Made by a program: the position numbers and the translations under genes | Shown here: piece after piece, positions 33,391 through 42,751 of the stretch | Layout of the letters: every line of letters starts with the position of its first letter | Position numbering within the stretch: the stretch's first letter is position 1 | Assembly (NCBI GenBank): GCA_017792405.1 | Contig: CP051231.1 | Coordinates: 2,922,062-2,986,061, forward strand | Direction: 5' to 3' | Length of the DNA: 64,000 nt | Source of the DNA: Oceanicola sp. | GTDB lineage: Bacteria > Pseudomonadota > Alphaproteobacteria > Rhodobacterales > Rhodobacteraceae | The notes under the pieces: model-generated | What the model was told of the DNA's origin: nothing | What the model saw: the letters and a program-made list of their open reading frames with translations, nothing else | Databases searched by the model: none

Positions 33391-33476
33391 GCTCGCGATG
33401 TGGTAGCCCGGCGGCGGGGGCCGGTCAACGTGGGGCGGGTGGGGCTGTCATGGAAGTGTCACTTGGCCTCAGCGCC

Positions 33477-33498
33477 TATTTCGAATATTCGTGAAATA
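33477..33498. promoter_or_regulatory. ArsR-type operator overlapping the arsRC start
   Basis: Arms TATTTC (33477-33482) and GAAATA (33493-33498) flank the palindrome GAATATTC in the centre. This AT-rich dyad, placed across the translation start of an ArsR fusion, looks like an autoregulatory operator. No Shine-Dalgarno site precedes the ATG, so the transcript may be leaderless. Confidence 0.65.
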
Positions 33499-34343
33499 TG
33501 GAAACATTGATTCCCGACCGTCTGACCACCTTGGGCCACCCGCAGCGGCTGGCGCTCTTCCGGCTGTTGATGCGCCGCTATCCCGACAGCCTGCCTGCCG
33601 GGGAGATCGCGGCGGCGCTGGGGCTGAAGGCCAGCACGCTCAGCGCCTATCTTTCGGCGCTCCAGTCCGTGGGCCTCATCTCGCAGTCGCGGGCGGGCAC
33701 CTCGCTGCTCTACGCGATCAACATGGCAGGCGTGCGACAGACCTTCGAATACCTGCTGCTCGACTGCTGCCGGGGCCGCCCCGAGCTTTGCGCCACCTTC
33801 CCCGACCTCCTCACCGAAGGACATGCTCCCATGACCGACCGCACCTACAACGTGCTTTTCATCTGCACCGGCAATTCCGCCCGCTCGATCTTTGCCGAGA
33901 CGCTGCTGCGTTCTATTGGCGGCGACCGCTTCAACGCCTATTCCGCCGGCACCCGGCCCAGCTCGGAGCTGAACCCCTTTGCGGTGCGGCTGCTGGAAGA
34001 CAAGGGGCATGACATTTCGCATCTGCGGGCCAAGAACGTGAGCGAGTTCACCGGCGCGGAGGCCCCGCATCTCGATTTCGTCTTCACCGTCTGCAACCAG
34101 GCCGCCAATGAGGAATGCCCGGCTTGGGAGGGCCAGCCGATTAGCGGGCATTGGGGCATGGAAGACCCGGTGAAGGTGGAGGGCACGGATGCGCAGAAGA
34201 GCCTCGCCTTTCAGCAGGCCTATGGCGCGCTGAAGCACCGGATCACCGCTTTCACCGCCCTGCCGCTCGAAACGCTGGACCGGATCGCGCTGCAATCTGC
34301 CGTGGATGAGATCGGCCGCACCCAATCGGAGGCCCCAGCATGA
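33498..34343 (+). CDS. ArsR-ArsC fusion: arsenic repressor with LMW arsenate reductase domain
   Basis: 281 residues. The ArsR half (1-110) has the helix-turn-helix [22 protein letters not shown] and a C-terminal cysteine set C90, C91, C98 ([11 protein letters not shown]) that could bind As(III). The second half (from about 112) is a low-molecular-weight phosphatase-type arsenate reductase with the P-loop ICTGNSARS (C123) and SAGTRPSS. One polypeptide thus senses and reduces arsenate. It starts the arsenic operon and overlaps the next gene by 4 nt. Confidence 0.92.
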   Translation: METLIPDRLTTLGHPQRLALFRLLMRRYPDSLPAGEIAAALGLKASTLSAYLSALQSVGLISQSRAGTSLLYAINMAGVRQTFEYLLLDCCRGRPELCATFPDLLTEGHAPMTDRTYNVLFICTGNSARSIFAETLLRSIGGDRFNAYSAGTRPSSELNPFAVRLLEDKGHDISHLRAKNVSEFTGAEAPHLDFVFTVCNQAANEECPAWEGQPISGHWGMEDPVKVEGTDAQKSLAFQQAYGALKHRITAFTALPLETLDRIALQSAVDEIGRTQSEAPA

Positions 34344-35338
34344 CCACCTATGCGCTCAACGGCCTTGGCCGGATCGGAAAGCTCGCCCTGAAGCCGCTGC
34401 TGGCGCAGGGCGCGAAGATTGCATGGATCAACGATGCGGTGGGCGATGCGGCGATGCATGCCCACCTGCTGGAGTTCGACACGGTGCATGGCCGCTGGGA
34501 TGCGGCGTTTGAGAGCGACGCTGAGAGCGTGACGATTGATGGTAGTCGCCTGCCGTTCATCGGCACCCGCGACCTCGGCGCGCTGCCGCTGGAGGGCGTC
34601 GACGTAGTGATCGACTGCACCGGGGTATTCAAGAGCGAGGCGGCGCTTGCGCCATACTTCGCGGCGGGTGTTAAGAAGGTGGTGGTTTCAGCTCCGGTGA
34701 AGGACGGGCCGACGGCGAATATCGTGATGGGGGTGAATGATGCGAGTTATGACGCCGCCGCGCACAGCATCGTCACCGCCGCCTCCTGCACCACCAATTG
34801 CCTCGCGCCGGTGGTGAAGGTGATCCACGAGGGGCTGGGCATCAAGCACGGGTCAATCACCACAATCCATGACGTGACCAACACGCAAACCATAGTGGAC
34901 CGCCCGGCGAAAGACCTGCGGCGGGCGCGGTCGGCGCTCAACTCGCTGATCCCCACGACCACGGGCAGCGCCACGGCGATCACGCTGATCTATCCTGAGC
35001 TGAAGGGGCGATTGAACGGCCATGCGGTGCGGGTGCCGCTGCTCAATGCCTCGCTGACCGACTGCGTCTTCGAGGTGGAGCGGGAGACCACCGTGGAGGA
35101 GGTGAACGAGATGTTCCGGGTCGCCTCGGAGGGGCCGTTGAAGGGCATTCTGGGCTATGAAACGCGCCCGCTGGTCTCGACCGATTACACCAATGACCGG
35201 AGGTCGAGCATCGTGGACGCGCCCTCGACCATGGTGGTGAACGGCACGCAGGTGAAGGTCTACGCGTGGTACGATAACGAGATGGGCTATGCGCACCGGC
35301 TGGTGGATGTGGCAATGATGGTGGGAGCCTCCTTGTGA
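34340..35338 (+). CDS. ArsJ-associated glyceraldehyde-3-phosphate dehydrogenase
   Basis: 332 residues of type I GAPDH: NAD motif [14 protein letters not shown] at the N-terminus, catalytic C150 in [15 protein letters not shown], and [35 protein letters not shown]. Located between arsRC and arsJ, coupled by 4-nt overlaps at both ends. Such GAPDHs make 1-arseno-3-phosphoglycerate from arsenate and glyceraldehyde-3-phosphate, and ArsJ exports it. This gene is therefore dedicated to arsenate detoxification and not to glycolysis. Confidence 0.94.
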   Translation: MTTYALNGLGRIGKLALKPLLAQGAKIAWINDAVGDAAMHAHLLEFDTVHGRWDAAFESDAESVTIDGSRLPFIGTRDLGALPLEGVDVVIDCTGVFKSEAALAPYFAAGVKKVVVSAPVKDGPTANIVMGVNDASYDAAAHSIVTAASCTTNCLAPVVKVIHEGLGIKHGSITTIHDVTNTQTIVDRPAKDLRRARSALNSLIPTTTGSATAITLIYPELKGRLNGHAVRVPLLNASLTDCVFEVERETTVEEVNEMFRVASEGPLKGILGYETRPLVSTDYTNDRRSSIVDAPSTMVVNGTQVKVYAWYDNEMGYAHRLVDVAMMVGASL

Positions 35339-36591
35339 GCAAGCCAAAGGGGCTTTCGGCCTATATCGCCGTCACGGCGGCCTATTGGGCCTTCATGCTG
35401 ACGGATGGCGCGCTGCGGATGCTGGTGCTGTTGCACTTTCACACGCTGGGGTTTTCGCCCGTGCAACTGGCCTATCTCTTCGTGCTCTACGAGGTGGCCG
35501 GGATGGTGACCAATCTCTCAGCCGGGTGGATCGCGGCGCGCTTCGGGCTGGTGAGCACGCTTTACGCGGGCCTCGGATTGCAGGTTGTGGCACTGCTGGC
35601 GTTGACGCTGCTCGATCCGGGCTGGGCGGTGGGGGCCTCGGTGGCCTTCGTGATGTGCGTGCAGGGGGCTTCGGGCGTGGCGAAGGATTTGGCGAAGATG
35701 TCGTCCAAATCTGCGGTGAAGCTGCTGGCGCCTGCAGAGAAGGGCGGGCTTTTCAGGTGGGTGGCGGTGCTGACCGGCTCGAAGAACGCGGTGAAGGGCC
35801 TTGGCTTTCTGCTCGGCGCGGCGCTGTTGGCGGGTGTCGGCTTCACCGGGGCGGTACTGGCGATGGCCGTGGTGCTGGCGGCGATCTTGGCTGCGATCGT
35901 GGTGCTGATGCCGAGCGGGCTGCCCACTGGCCGGAAGGGCGCGAAGTTCTCGGAGGTTTTCTCGAAATCGGCCAACGTCAACTGGCTCTCCGCCGCGCGG
36001 GTGTTCCTGTTCGGCGCGCGGGATGTTTGGTTTGTGGTCGGCATTCCGATCTACTTCTACGCCGTGTTGTCCGACGGGACGGAGGCGGGCAACCGGGCCG
36101 CATTCTTCATGATCGGCACGTTCATGGCGGTCTGGGTGATCCTCTATGGCGCGGTGCAGGCCGCTGCGCCGAGGCTGCTGCGCGCGGCCGCGCGGGATGA
36201 GGCGGATTTGGTGCGGGCGGCCCGAAGCTTGGCCGGTGCGCTGACCCTCGTGCCCGCTGCGCTGACCGCCGCCGTGCTGGCCGCGCCCGGGCCGCAGCCG
36301 TGGCTGACGGGCACGCTGGTGGCCGGGCTGCTGGTGTTCGGGGCGCTGTTTGCCGTCAACTCTTCGCTCCACAGCTATCTGATCCTCGCCTTCACCAAGT
36401 CGGAGCGGGTGACGATGGACGTGGGCTTCTACTACATGGCCAACGCGGGCGGGCGGCTCTTGGGCACGGTGCTTTCGGGGCTGACCTACCAGATCGGCGG
36501 GCTGGCGCTGGTGCTCGGCACTGCTGCCGCGATGGTGGCGCTAGCTGCCCTGCTCTCTGGCCGGTTGGATTCAGAGGCGGTGGCGGCATGA
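35335..36591 (+). CDS. arsJ: ArsJ, organoarsenical efflux MFS permease
   Basis: GTG start overlapping the GAPDH stop by 4 nt; 418 residues, about twelve membrane segments. ArsJ hallmarks are the start [44 protein letters not shown] and the cytoplasmic motif [16 protein letters not shown]. It exports 1-arseno-3-phosphoglycerate made by the neighbouring GAPDH, which then hydrolyses outside the cell to arsenate. Its last codon overlaps the next start (ATGA). Confidence 0.95.
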   Translation: MSKPKGLSAYIAVTAAYWAFMLTDGALRMLVLLHFHTLGFSPVQLAYLFVLYEVAGMVTNLSAGWIAARFGLVSTLYAGLGLQVVALLALTLLDPGWAVGASVAFVMCVQGASGVAKDLAKMSSKSAVKLLAPAEKGGLFRWVAVLTGSKNAVKGLGFLLGAALLAGVGFTGAVLAMAVVLAAILAAIVVLMPSGLPTGRKGAKFSEVFSKSANVNWLSAARVFLFGARDVWFVVGIPIYFYAVLSDGTEAGNRAAFFMIGTFMAVWVILYGAVQAAAPRLLRAAARDEADLVRAARSLAGALTLVPAALTAAVLAAPGPQPWLTGTLVAGLLVFGALFAVNSSLHSYLILAFTKSERVTMDVGFYYMANAGGRLLGTVLSGLTYQIGGLALVLGTAAAMVALAALLSGRLDSEAVAA

Positions 36592-37595
36592 GCGTTTTCG
36601 AGCGGTATTTGACCCTTTGGGTCGCGCTGGCCATGGCGGGCGGCATTGCCCTTGGCGCAGCCTTGCCGGGGCTGGTGGATCTCGTCGCGGCGGCGGAGGT
36701 AGCGCGTGTCAACCTCGTGGTGGCCGTACTGATCTGGGCGATGGTCTACCCGATGATGGTTGGCGTGGACCCTGCGGCGCTGAAGACGGCGGTGAAGCAG
36801 CCCAAGGGGCTGGCGATCACCCTGGCGGTGAACTGGCTGATCAAGCCCTTCACGATGGCATTGCTGGCGGTGCTGTTCTTCGACCATGCCTTTGCCCCGT
36901 GGATCGCGCCGGAGGACGCGGCGCAATACACCGCCGGGCTGATCCTGCTGGGCGCGGCGCCCTGCACGGCGATGGTTTTCCTGTGGTCGCAACTGACCCG
37001 GGGCGACGAGAACTACACGCTGCTGCAGGTCAGCGTGAACGATGTGGTGATGGTCTTCGCCTTTGCCCCCATCGTCGCCTTCTTGCTCGGCGTAACCGAT
37101 ATCGAGGTACCGTGGGAGACCCTGCTGCTCTCGGTGCTGCTCTTCGTGCTCCTGCCGCTTGTGGCCGGGGTATTCACGCGCAAGCGGCTGGCCACAGAGG
37201 CGCGGATTGCCGGGTTTCAGGCGCGGGTGAAGCCGTGGTCGGTGATCGGGCTGATCGCCACCGTGGCGATCCTCTTCGCCCTGCAGGGCAGCACCATCCT
37301 CGAGCGGCCGCAGGTGATTGCGCTGATCGCGGTGCCCATCGTGATCCAGAGTTACGGGATCTTTGTGGTGGCCTATGCTGCCGCCTTCGCGCTGAAGGTG
37401 CCGCATCGGATCGCCGCGCCCTGCGCACTCATCGGCACCTCGAACTTCTTCGAGCTGGCGGTGGCGGTGGCGATCTCGCTCTTCGGGCTCAACTCAGGCG
37501 CGGCACTGGCCACGGTGGTGGGTGTGCTGGTGGAGGTGCCGGTGATGCTCTCGCTGGTGGGGTTTGCCAACCGGACGCGAGCGCGCTTCGCCTAG
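36588..37595 (+). CDS. Acr3-type arsenite efflux permease
   Basis: 335 residues from the ATG at 36588, which overlaps the arsJ stop by 4 nt. About ten membrane segments and the ACR3 motifs [20 protein letters not shown] (with the conserved cysteine), [18 protein letters not shown] and [18 protein letters not shown]. It exports arsenite produced by the ArsC domain of the first gene in the operon. It ends convergent with the NDUFS4-like gene, the two stops overlapping by 4 nt. Confidence 0.94.
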   Translation: MSVFERYLTLWVALAMAGGIALGAALPGLVDLVAAAEVARVNLVVAVLIWAMVYPMMVGVDPAALKTAVKQPKGLAITLAVNWLIKPFTMALLAVLFFDHAFAPWIAPEDAAQYTAGLILLGAAPCTAMVFLWSQLTRGDENYTLLQVSVNDVVMVFAFAPIVAFLLGVTDIEVPWETLLLSVLLFVLLPLVAGVFTRKRLATEARIAGFQARVKPWSVIGLIATVAILFALQGSTILERPQVIALIAVPIVIQSYGIFVVAYAAAFALKVPHRIAAPCALIGTSNFFELAVAVAISLFGLNSGAALATVVGVLVEVPVMLSLVGFANRTRARFA

Positions 37596-37903
37596 TGCGA
37601 CCAGGGCTCGCGGCGGGCGGTGGCGAAGTTTTCGCCGTAGCCGCCCGGGCGGATCTTGGGCTTGCGCTTTTGCGGCTCGGTCACCTGCACCTCGATGCCG
37701 TGCTCCTTAGCATAGTCCAGCGCCTCCTCCTTGGAGGAAAACCGCAGCCGCACCTGAGCTTGCGTGTCACCCGAGCCGGTCCAGCCCATGAGCGGGTCAA
37801 TCTCACGGCTCTCGGCGGGGGCATAATCGAGCACCCAGCCCTTGGTCTTGGCGGTGCCGGATTGCATTGCCGTCTTGGCGGGCTGGTAGATGCGGGCGCG
37901 CAT
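37592..37903 (-). CDS. NDUFS4-like accessory subunit of respiratory complex I
   Basis: 103 residues from 37903 with AGGAGA upstream. The sequence [20 protein letters not shown], then [45 protein letters not shown], matches the ETC_C1_NDUFS4 family (mitochondrial 18-kDa subunit), known in alphaproteobacteria such as Paracoccus. It supports assembly or stability of NADH:ubiquinone oxidoreductase. It is isolated from the nuo operon, as usual. Confidence 0.92.
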   Translation of the reverse strand: MRARIYQPAKTAMQSGTAKTKGWVLDYAPAESREIDPLMGWTGSGDTQAQVRLRFSSKEEALDYAKEHGIEVQVTEPQKRKPKIRPGGYGENFATARREPWSH

Positions 37904-38084
37904 GGGCGGATCTCCTGGCTCTGTGCGCCTGACATATGGGCGAAAATCCCTGTGCCGTGCAAGGAGAAAGCCGGGAAAATGCCCCAGAGCGCCACCCTGA
38001 CAGGCTCCTGACATGAAGGTGTCAGGAGCGGGGGTTGAACCTTTGGCCTGAGGACGCACATTGGGAGCAAAGGAGCGCCGCCCC

Positions 38085-40292
38085 ATGCCCTATGCCCATA
38101 ACGATGGCTCCGAGAGCCAGCCGCCGATCCTGCACTCCCCTGCCACCGACGTGAAGACGCGGGAGAAGCTGGAGGGCGGGAAGGCCTTTGTCATGCACAC
38201 AGAGTTCGCCCCGGCGGGCGACCAGCCGACGGCGATCGTGGAGCTTTCGGAGGGTGTGAAGGGTGGCGAGCGCGACCAGGTGCTGCTGGGCGCGACCGGC
38301 ACGGGCAAGACCTTCACCATGGCGAAGGTCATCGAAGAGACCCAGCGCCCCGCGATCATCCTCGCGCCCAACAAGACGCTGGCGGCCCAGCTCTACGGCG
38401 AGTTCAAAGGGTTCTTCCCCGACAATGCAGTGGAGTACTTCGTTTCCTACTACGACTACTATCAGCCCGAGGCCTACGTGCCGCGCAGCGACACCTATAT
38501 CGAGAAGGAATCGCAGATCAACGAGCAGATCGACCGGATGCGCCACTCGGCCACCCGGGCGCTGCTGGAGCGCGACGATGTGATCATCGTGGCCTCGGTC
38601 TCCTGCATCTACGGCATCGGCTCGGTCGAGACCTATGGCGCGATGACGCAGGATCTGCATGTCGGCAAGGACTACGACCAGCGCAAGGTGATCGCCGATC
38701 TGGTGGCCCAGCAGTACCGCCGCAACGATCAGGCGTTTCAGCGCGGCAGCTTCCGGGTGCGGGGCGATGCGCTGGAGATCTGGCCCGCCCACCTCGAAGA
38801 CCGGGCATGGCGGCTCTCGTTCTTCGGCGAAGAGCTGGAGGCGATGGTGGAGTTCGACCCGCTGACCGGCGAGAAGGCGGGCAGCATGGACCGGGTGCGG
38901 ATTTACGCCAACTCGCATTACGTGACGCCGAAGCCGACGATGCAACAGGCGGTGAACTCGATCAAGAAGGAGCTGCGCCAACGGCTCGACCAACTGGTGG
39001 GCGAAGGCAAGCTGCTGGAAGCGCAGCGGCTGGAGCAGCGCACCAATTTCGACATCGAGATGCTCGAGGCCACCGGCGTCTGCAACGGGATCGAGAACTA
39101 CTCGCGCTACCTGACGGGCCGCGCGCCGGGTGAGCCGCCCCCCACCCTCTTCGAGTTCATCCCTGACCATGCCATTGTTTTCGCGGATGAAAGCCACGTT
39201 TCGGTGCCGCAGATCGGGGCCATGTACAAGGGCGACTACCGGCGCAAGTTCACGCTGGCCGAACATGGCTTCCGCCTGCCGAGTTGCATGGACAACCGCC
39301 CGCTGAAGTTCGAGGAATGGGACGCGATGCGGCCCCAGTCGGTCTTCGTTTCGGCCACGCCCGCGGCATGGGAGATCGAGCAGTCAGGCGGGGTCTTCGT
39401 GGAGCAGGTGATCCGGCCCACGGGGCTCTTGGACCCGGTGATCGAGATCAGGCCGGTGGATACGCAGGTGGATGATGTGATGGACGAGATCCGTCAGGTC
39501 TCGGCCAAGGGCTTCCGCACGCTGGTAACGACACTGACCAAGCGGATGGCGGAAGACCTCACGGAATACCTGCACGAGCAGGGCATCAAGGTGCGCTACA
39601 TGCACTCCGACATCGACACCATCGAACGCATCGAGATCCTCCGCGACCTGCGGCTCGGGGCTTTCGATGTGCTGGTCGGCATCAACCTGCTGCGCGAAGG
39701 GCTCGATATTCCGGAGTGCGGGCTGGTGGCCATTCTGGACGCCGACAAGGAGGGCTTTCTGCGGTCGGAGACCTCGCTGATCCAGACGGTGGGCCGCGCC
39801 GCACGAAACGCCGAGGGCCGGGTGATCATGTATGCCGACAAGGTGACCGGGAGCATGGAACGCGCGATCCGCGAGACCAACCGGCGGCGGGCCAAGCAGA
39901 TGGAATACAACGAGGAGCACGGGATCACCCCGGAGACGGTGAAGAAGAACGTCGAGGACGTGCTGGCCGGGCTCTACAAGGGCGACGTGGACATGAACCG
40001 GGTGACGGCGAAGGTGGATTCGGTCGGGACCGGCGCGAACCTTCAGGCGCACCTCGATGCGCTGCGGGTGCAGATGCGCAAGGCGGCGGAGAACCTCGAG
40101 TTCGAGGAGGCCGCGCGGCTGCGGGACGAGGTGAAGCGGCTGGAGGCGGTTGATCTGGTGGTGTCGTCGGACCCGCTGGCGCGACAGTCGGCGGTGGAGG
40201 CGGCTGTGGAAGCGGGGAAGATGGCTTCGGGGCGGTCGACGGCGGGGCGGCCGGGGCAGCGTGGGGGGAATGTTAAGAGGCGGGGGAGGTAG
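38085..40292 (+). CDS. uvrB: UvrB, excinuclease ABC subunit B
   Basis: 735 residues from 38085. Walker [15 protein letters not shown] near residue 69, the beta-hairpin region [20 protein letters not shown] that inserts between DNA strands, helicase motif VFADESHV, motif [16 protein letters not shown] and a C-terminal UvrC-binding (UVR) motif [17 protein letters not shown] near residue 675. It verifies damage delivered by UvrA and recruits UvrC in nucleotide excision repair. It reads alone on the plus strand. Confidence 0.98.
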   Translation: MPYAHNDGSESQPPILHSPATDVKTREKLEGGKAFVMHTEFAPAGDQPTAIVELSEGVKGGERDQVLLGATGTGKTFTMAKVIEETQRPAIILAPNKTLAAQLYGEFKGFFPDNAVEYFVSYYDYYQPEAYVPRSDTYIEKESQINEQIDRMRHSATRALLERDDVIIVASVSCIYGIGSVETYGAMTQDLHVGKDYDQRKVIADLVAQQYRRNDQAFQRGSFRVRGDALEIWPAHLEDRAWRLSFFGEELEAMVEFDPLTGEKAGSMDRVRIYANSHYVTPKPTMQQAVNSIKKELRQRLDQLVGEGKLLEAQRLEQRTNFDIEMLEATGVCNGIENYSRYLTGRAPGEPPPTLFEFIPDHAIVFADESHVSVPQIGAMYKGDYRRKFTLAEHGFRLPSCMDNRPLKFEEWDAMRPQSVFVSATPAAWEIEQSGGVFVEQVIRPTGLLDPVIEIRPVDTQVDDVMDEIRQVSAKGFRTLVTTLTKRMAEDLTEYLHEQGIKVRYMHSDIDTIERIEILRDLRLGAFDVLVGINLLREGLDIPECGLVAILDADKEGFLRSETSLIQTVGRAARNAEGRVIMYADKVTGSMERAIRETNRRRAKQMEYNEEHGITPETVKKNVEDVLAGLYKGDVDMNRVTAKVDSVGTGANLQAHLDALRVQMRKAAENLEFEEAARLRDEVKRLEAVDLVVSSDPLARQSAVEAAVEAGKMASGRSTAGRPGQRGGNVKRRGR

Positions 40293-40300
40293 CTAGCTCG

Positions 40301-40873
40301 CTATGCTTCCACAATTCTCACGACCAACGGCACTCGGAGTTTGGAAGATATCTCTTCCAGAGTTCGTTTCTTTTGGCTAGTGCTCGAATGAGTTTTGATA
40401 AAAGTGTCACCAATTTGAAAATCGGAATACCGCTCTGATGGTGTTTGCGAGACCAACGGTTCTTTGTTCACGACCAAGCCCAAACGGGCCACTCGACTAA
40501 ACCCGACCCTCTCGATCGTTCGAGCAAACGTCTCCAGCGCCTTTGGTTCAGAGATCACGGCACCATCCTCAAACCTAACCATCAGGAGAGTTTTTGCCGA
40601 CTTTGAAGCACTCAGAATTGTTTTGCGAGCTTCAACAACGTTGTTTTCCATCGTCTCGTCGGGAAACGTTTCAGAAAACACATCCTTCCATTCATTCGAT
40701 AGTGCTCTCACTCGTTCGCAGAATTCTTGTAGTGACTTACCTTCCGCAATCAGGCGTTCCGCTTGTCCGTAGTCAGAATTCTGAAAGCACTGAGCCCCTC
40801 GAGCGTTAAGCCTATCAACTTCAGACTCAAGCTCGACCTCCATCAGATCGAAGGCAGTAGTGACACTATCCAT
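40301..40873 (-). CDS. Hypothetical protein in AT-richer DNA
   Basis: 190 residues, family not recognised. The N-terminal half looks helical (VELESEVDRLNARGAQCF, AERLIAEGKSLQEFCERVRA). The C-terminal half reads as a mixed alpha/beta module: FARTIERVGFSRVARLGLVV, IGDTFIKTHSSTSQKKRTLEEISSKLRVPLVVRIVE. The DNA is clearly lower in GC than both flanks, with A/T third positions and codons such as AGA and TTA that the neighbours avoid. The plus-strand frames here are also AT-rich shadows. It may have been acquired horizontally; no mobile gene adjoins it. Confidence 0.7.
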   Translation of the reverse strand: MDSVTTAFDLMEVELESEVDRLNARGAQCFQNSDYGQAERLIAEGKSLQEFCERVRALSNEWKDVFSETFPDETMENNVVEARKTILSASKSAKTLLMVRFEDGAVISEPKALETFARTIERVGFSRVARLGLVVNKEPLVSQTPSERYSDFQIGDTFIKTHSSTSQKKRTLEEISSKLRVPLVVRIVEA

Positions 40874-40954
40874 CTAGCTTCCTCAGCAAGACCGCGATTT
40901 CGACTTCTTGGAAGAAGAGTCCTATTACGCCGACACCAGAATAGTCATTTCAGG

Positions 40955-41260
40955 CTAAAAATCAAAGATATCCCCCAGCATCGCGCTCATGCCCTTTTTC
41001 TTGCGCTTGCCGTGATACTTGCCGTCCCGGTCCTTGCCGTAGCGGCGGTAGTCGTCGTCCCAATCGCGGGTCCGGCGGTCTTCGTAGGGCTCGCGGCGGG
41101 GGTCTTCGCAGCGGGGGGCGGCTTCGGCTGAGCTGCGCTCGATGATCTTGTCGAGTTCACCCCGGTCGAGCCAGACGCCGCGGCAGGTGGGGCAGAAATC
41201 GATCTCGATGCCGGAGCGGTCGGCCATGGAGAGAGGCGTTTTGCAGTGCGGGCAGTCCAT
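40955..41260 (-). CDS. zf-TFIIB type zinc-ribbon protein
   Basis: 101 residues from 41260. Starts MDCPHCKTPLSMADRSGIEI then FCPTCRGVWLDRGELDKII, a zinc ribbon with four cysteines in CxxC pairs, the zf-TFIIB family. The C-terminal third is very charged, with repeated Arg/Asp/Lys (RRTRDWDDDYRRYGKDRDGK), and ends in SAMLGDIFDF. Function of the family is unknown; a regulatory or nucleic-acid-binding role is possible. It is followed by the AT-rich gene and lies 89 nt from the ABM-domain gene. Confidence 0.9.
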   Translation of the reverse strand: MDCPHCKTPLSMADRSGIEIDFCPTCRGVWLDRGELDKIIERSSAEAAPRCEDPRREPYEDRRTRDWDDDYRRYGKDRDGKYHGKRKKKGMSAMLGDIFDF

Positions 41261-41349
41261 TGAATTATCCTTGTAGCGCGATGCGTTACAGGACACGTAG
41301 GCACCGTCCGCGCGGTCTTGAAGAGGCGTGGCGAGAGGTCGCGGGGCGA

Positions 41350-41670
41350 TCAGGGGAAAACCGCCGCCACCTCCATCATCACCGGCTCGAAGCTCTTTAC
41401 CTCGGCATGGATCGCGCGGTTGCGCTGGCGCATTTCGGGCGTGCGGAGCATGGCCTGAAAGTCCTCCCGCCGCTGCCACTGGCTGTAGTTGGCGATGCGG
41501 GTCTGGGCGTCGTTCACATGGAGCGCGGCGGCGATGAAGCCGGGCTGGCGGCTGATCACGTTGGCGTAGGCATCGCGCAGCGCGTCGAGCACATCTTCGC
41601 AGGTGCCGGGCGTGACTTCGAAGGTGGTCAGCACGGTCTGGCGGGTGGTGTCTGTGGTGATGGTTGGCAT
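41350..41670 (-). CDS. ABM-domain (antibiotic biosynthesis monooxygenase-like) protein
   Basis: 106 residues from 41670, with GGAGGA upstream. The pattern TTFEVTPGTCEDVLDALRDAYANVISRQPGFIAAALHVND, then TRIANYSQWQRREDFQAML, is that of small dimeric alpha+beta barrel ABM proteins. Members act as quinol or heme-related monooxygenases or as degradation enzymes without cofactor; the substrate here is unknown. It lies between the zinc-ribbon and Usp genes on the same strand. Confidence 0.87.
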   Translation of the reverse strand: MPTITTDTTRQTVLTTFEVTPGTCEDVLDALRDAYANVISRQPGFIAAALHVNDAQTRIANYSQWQRREDFQAMLRTPEMRQRNRAIHAEVKSFEPVMMEVAAVFP

Positions 41671-41757
41671 GGGGTCCTCCTCCCTGGCTGGTTTGAGGGT
41701 AGCGCAAGGAGGAGGCGCGACAAAGCCCGGCGCCGTTGAACTTGGCACCGGATCACA

Positions 41758-42165
41758 TCAGCGGATCACGTGGACGCAGCACTTGGCGTGGCGCACGACG
41801 CGGGCGGCGGTGGAGCCGAGGAAGTAATCCTGCAGGCCGGGGCGGTGGGAGGCGATGACGATGAGATCGGCGCCCATGCTTTCGGCCTCCTCGAGAATCG
41901 TGCGGCCGGAGTGGCCGGTGACGACCTTCGGGGTCACGGTGGAATGGCTGCCCAGCTTGACGGCGAGCGCCTCGACCACGCTCTTGCGGGCCTCGGTCAT
42001 CAGCGCCTCGTCGACGTAGGTGGAGGCGTAGCTCGGCACCTCCTCGATCACATGCAGCGCGGTGATGCTGCCGCCAGGCGCAAGCAGGGCCTCGGCAATG
42101 TCGAGCGCGCCGCTGCTGTTGCGCCCCTCCTCGAAGGCGATGGGGACGAGAATGTTGGAATACAT
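41758..42165 (-). CDS. Universal stress protein (UspA family)
   Basis: 135 residues from 42165. Starts MYSNILVPIAFEEG with the family hydrophobic strand, and the ATP-binding signature appears as GADLIVIASHRPGLQDYFLGSTAARVVRHAKCCVHVI, matching the G-2x-G-9x-G(S/T) pattern with some variation (HRPGLQDYFLGS). It probably binds ATP and helps stress survival. The divergent flavin-dependent family gene begins 73 nt away. Confidence 0.93.
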   Translation of the reverse strand: MYSNILVPIAFEEGRNSSGALDIAEALLAPGGSITALHVIEEVPSYASTYVDEALMTEARKSVVEALAVKLGSHSTVTPKVVTGHSGRTILEEAESMGADLIVIASHRPGLQDYFLGSTAARVVRHAKCCVHVIR

Positions 42166-42238
42166 GGGGTGGTCCTCCTGTCCATGTCTGCTGGTTTCAG
42201 GATAGGTTGTCCGGGCCGCAGCCACCTTGACCTGAATC

Positions 42239-42715
42239 ATGACAGACCCGATCCGCCCTACCGATGACGAAGCCCGAGCCATGGCACGAGGGCTGCTGGA
42301 TGAGGCGCGGTTCGGGGCGCTTGGCGTGCTGGAGGGCGGCGTGCCGGTGGTGAGCCGGATCGCGGTGGGGACCGATGCAGGCGGCGGGCCGGTGACGCTG
42401 GTGTCTTCGCTCTCAGCCCATACGAGCGCGCTGAGGGCTGAGCCGGCCTGCTCGCTGATGGTGGGCGAACCGGGAGATAAGGGAGACCCGCTGACCCACC
42501 CGCGCCTGTCGTTGCAATGCAAGGCCCGGTTTGTGGCGCGGGAGAGCGAAGCGCACGCCGCGCTGCGCACCCGCTGGCTGGAAAGCCACCCGAAGTCGAA
42601 GCTCTACATCGACTTCGGCGATTTCGGCTTTGTGGCGCTCGAGGCGCAGGAGGCCTTTTTGAACGGCGGTTTCGGCAAGGCGTTCAAACTCACGCCTGCC
42701 GATCTGGGCCTCTAA
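42239..42715 (+). CDS. Pyridoxamine 5'-phosphate oxidase-like (HugZ-related) protein
   Basis: 158 residues: ARGLLDEARFGALGVLEGGVPVVSRIAVGTDAGGGPVTLVSSLSAHTSALRAEPACSLMVGEPGDKGDPLTHPRLSLQC. This split-barrel flavin-binding fold is that of HugZ and related heme-utilisation or general FMN proteins. No membrane segment or signal peptide. It is divergent from usp and ends in a shared hairpin with the beta-helix gene. Confidence 0.88.
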   Translation: MTDPIRPTDDEARAMARGLLDEARFGALGVLEGGVPVVSRIAVGTDAGGGPVTLVSSLSAHTSALRAEPACSLMVGEPGDKGDPLTHPRLSLQCKARFVARESEAHAALRTRWLESHPKSKLYIDFGDFGFVALEAQEAFLNGGFGKAFKLTPADLGL

Positions 42716-42739
42716 AGCCCCGCGGCGTTTCGCGGGGCT
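42716..42739. terminator. Bidirectional hairpin between PNPOx-like and beta-helix genes
   Basis: AGCCCCGCG / CGCGGGGCT, a 9-bp perfect stem with loop GCGTTT, directly after the stop at 42715 and 13 nt beyond the convergent beta-helix stop. It probably terminates both genes, although T-tracts are weak. Confidence 0.68.
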
Positions 42740-42751
42740 CCGGCTTGCCGG

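Noticed and set aside
33303..33494. Small plus-strand frame near the tRNA-Arg
   Set aside because: Its first part is antisense to the tRNA, a common false gene, and it runs into the arsR operator.
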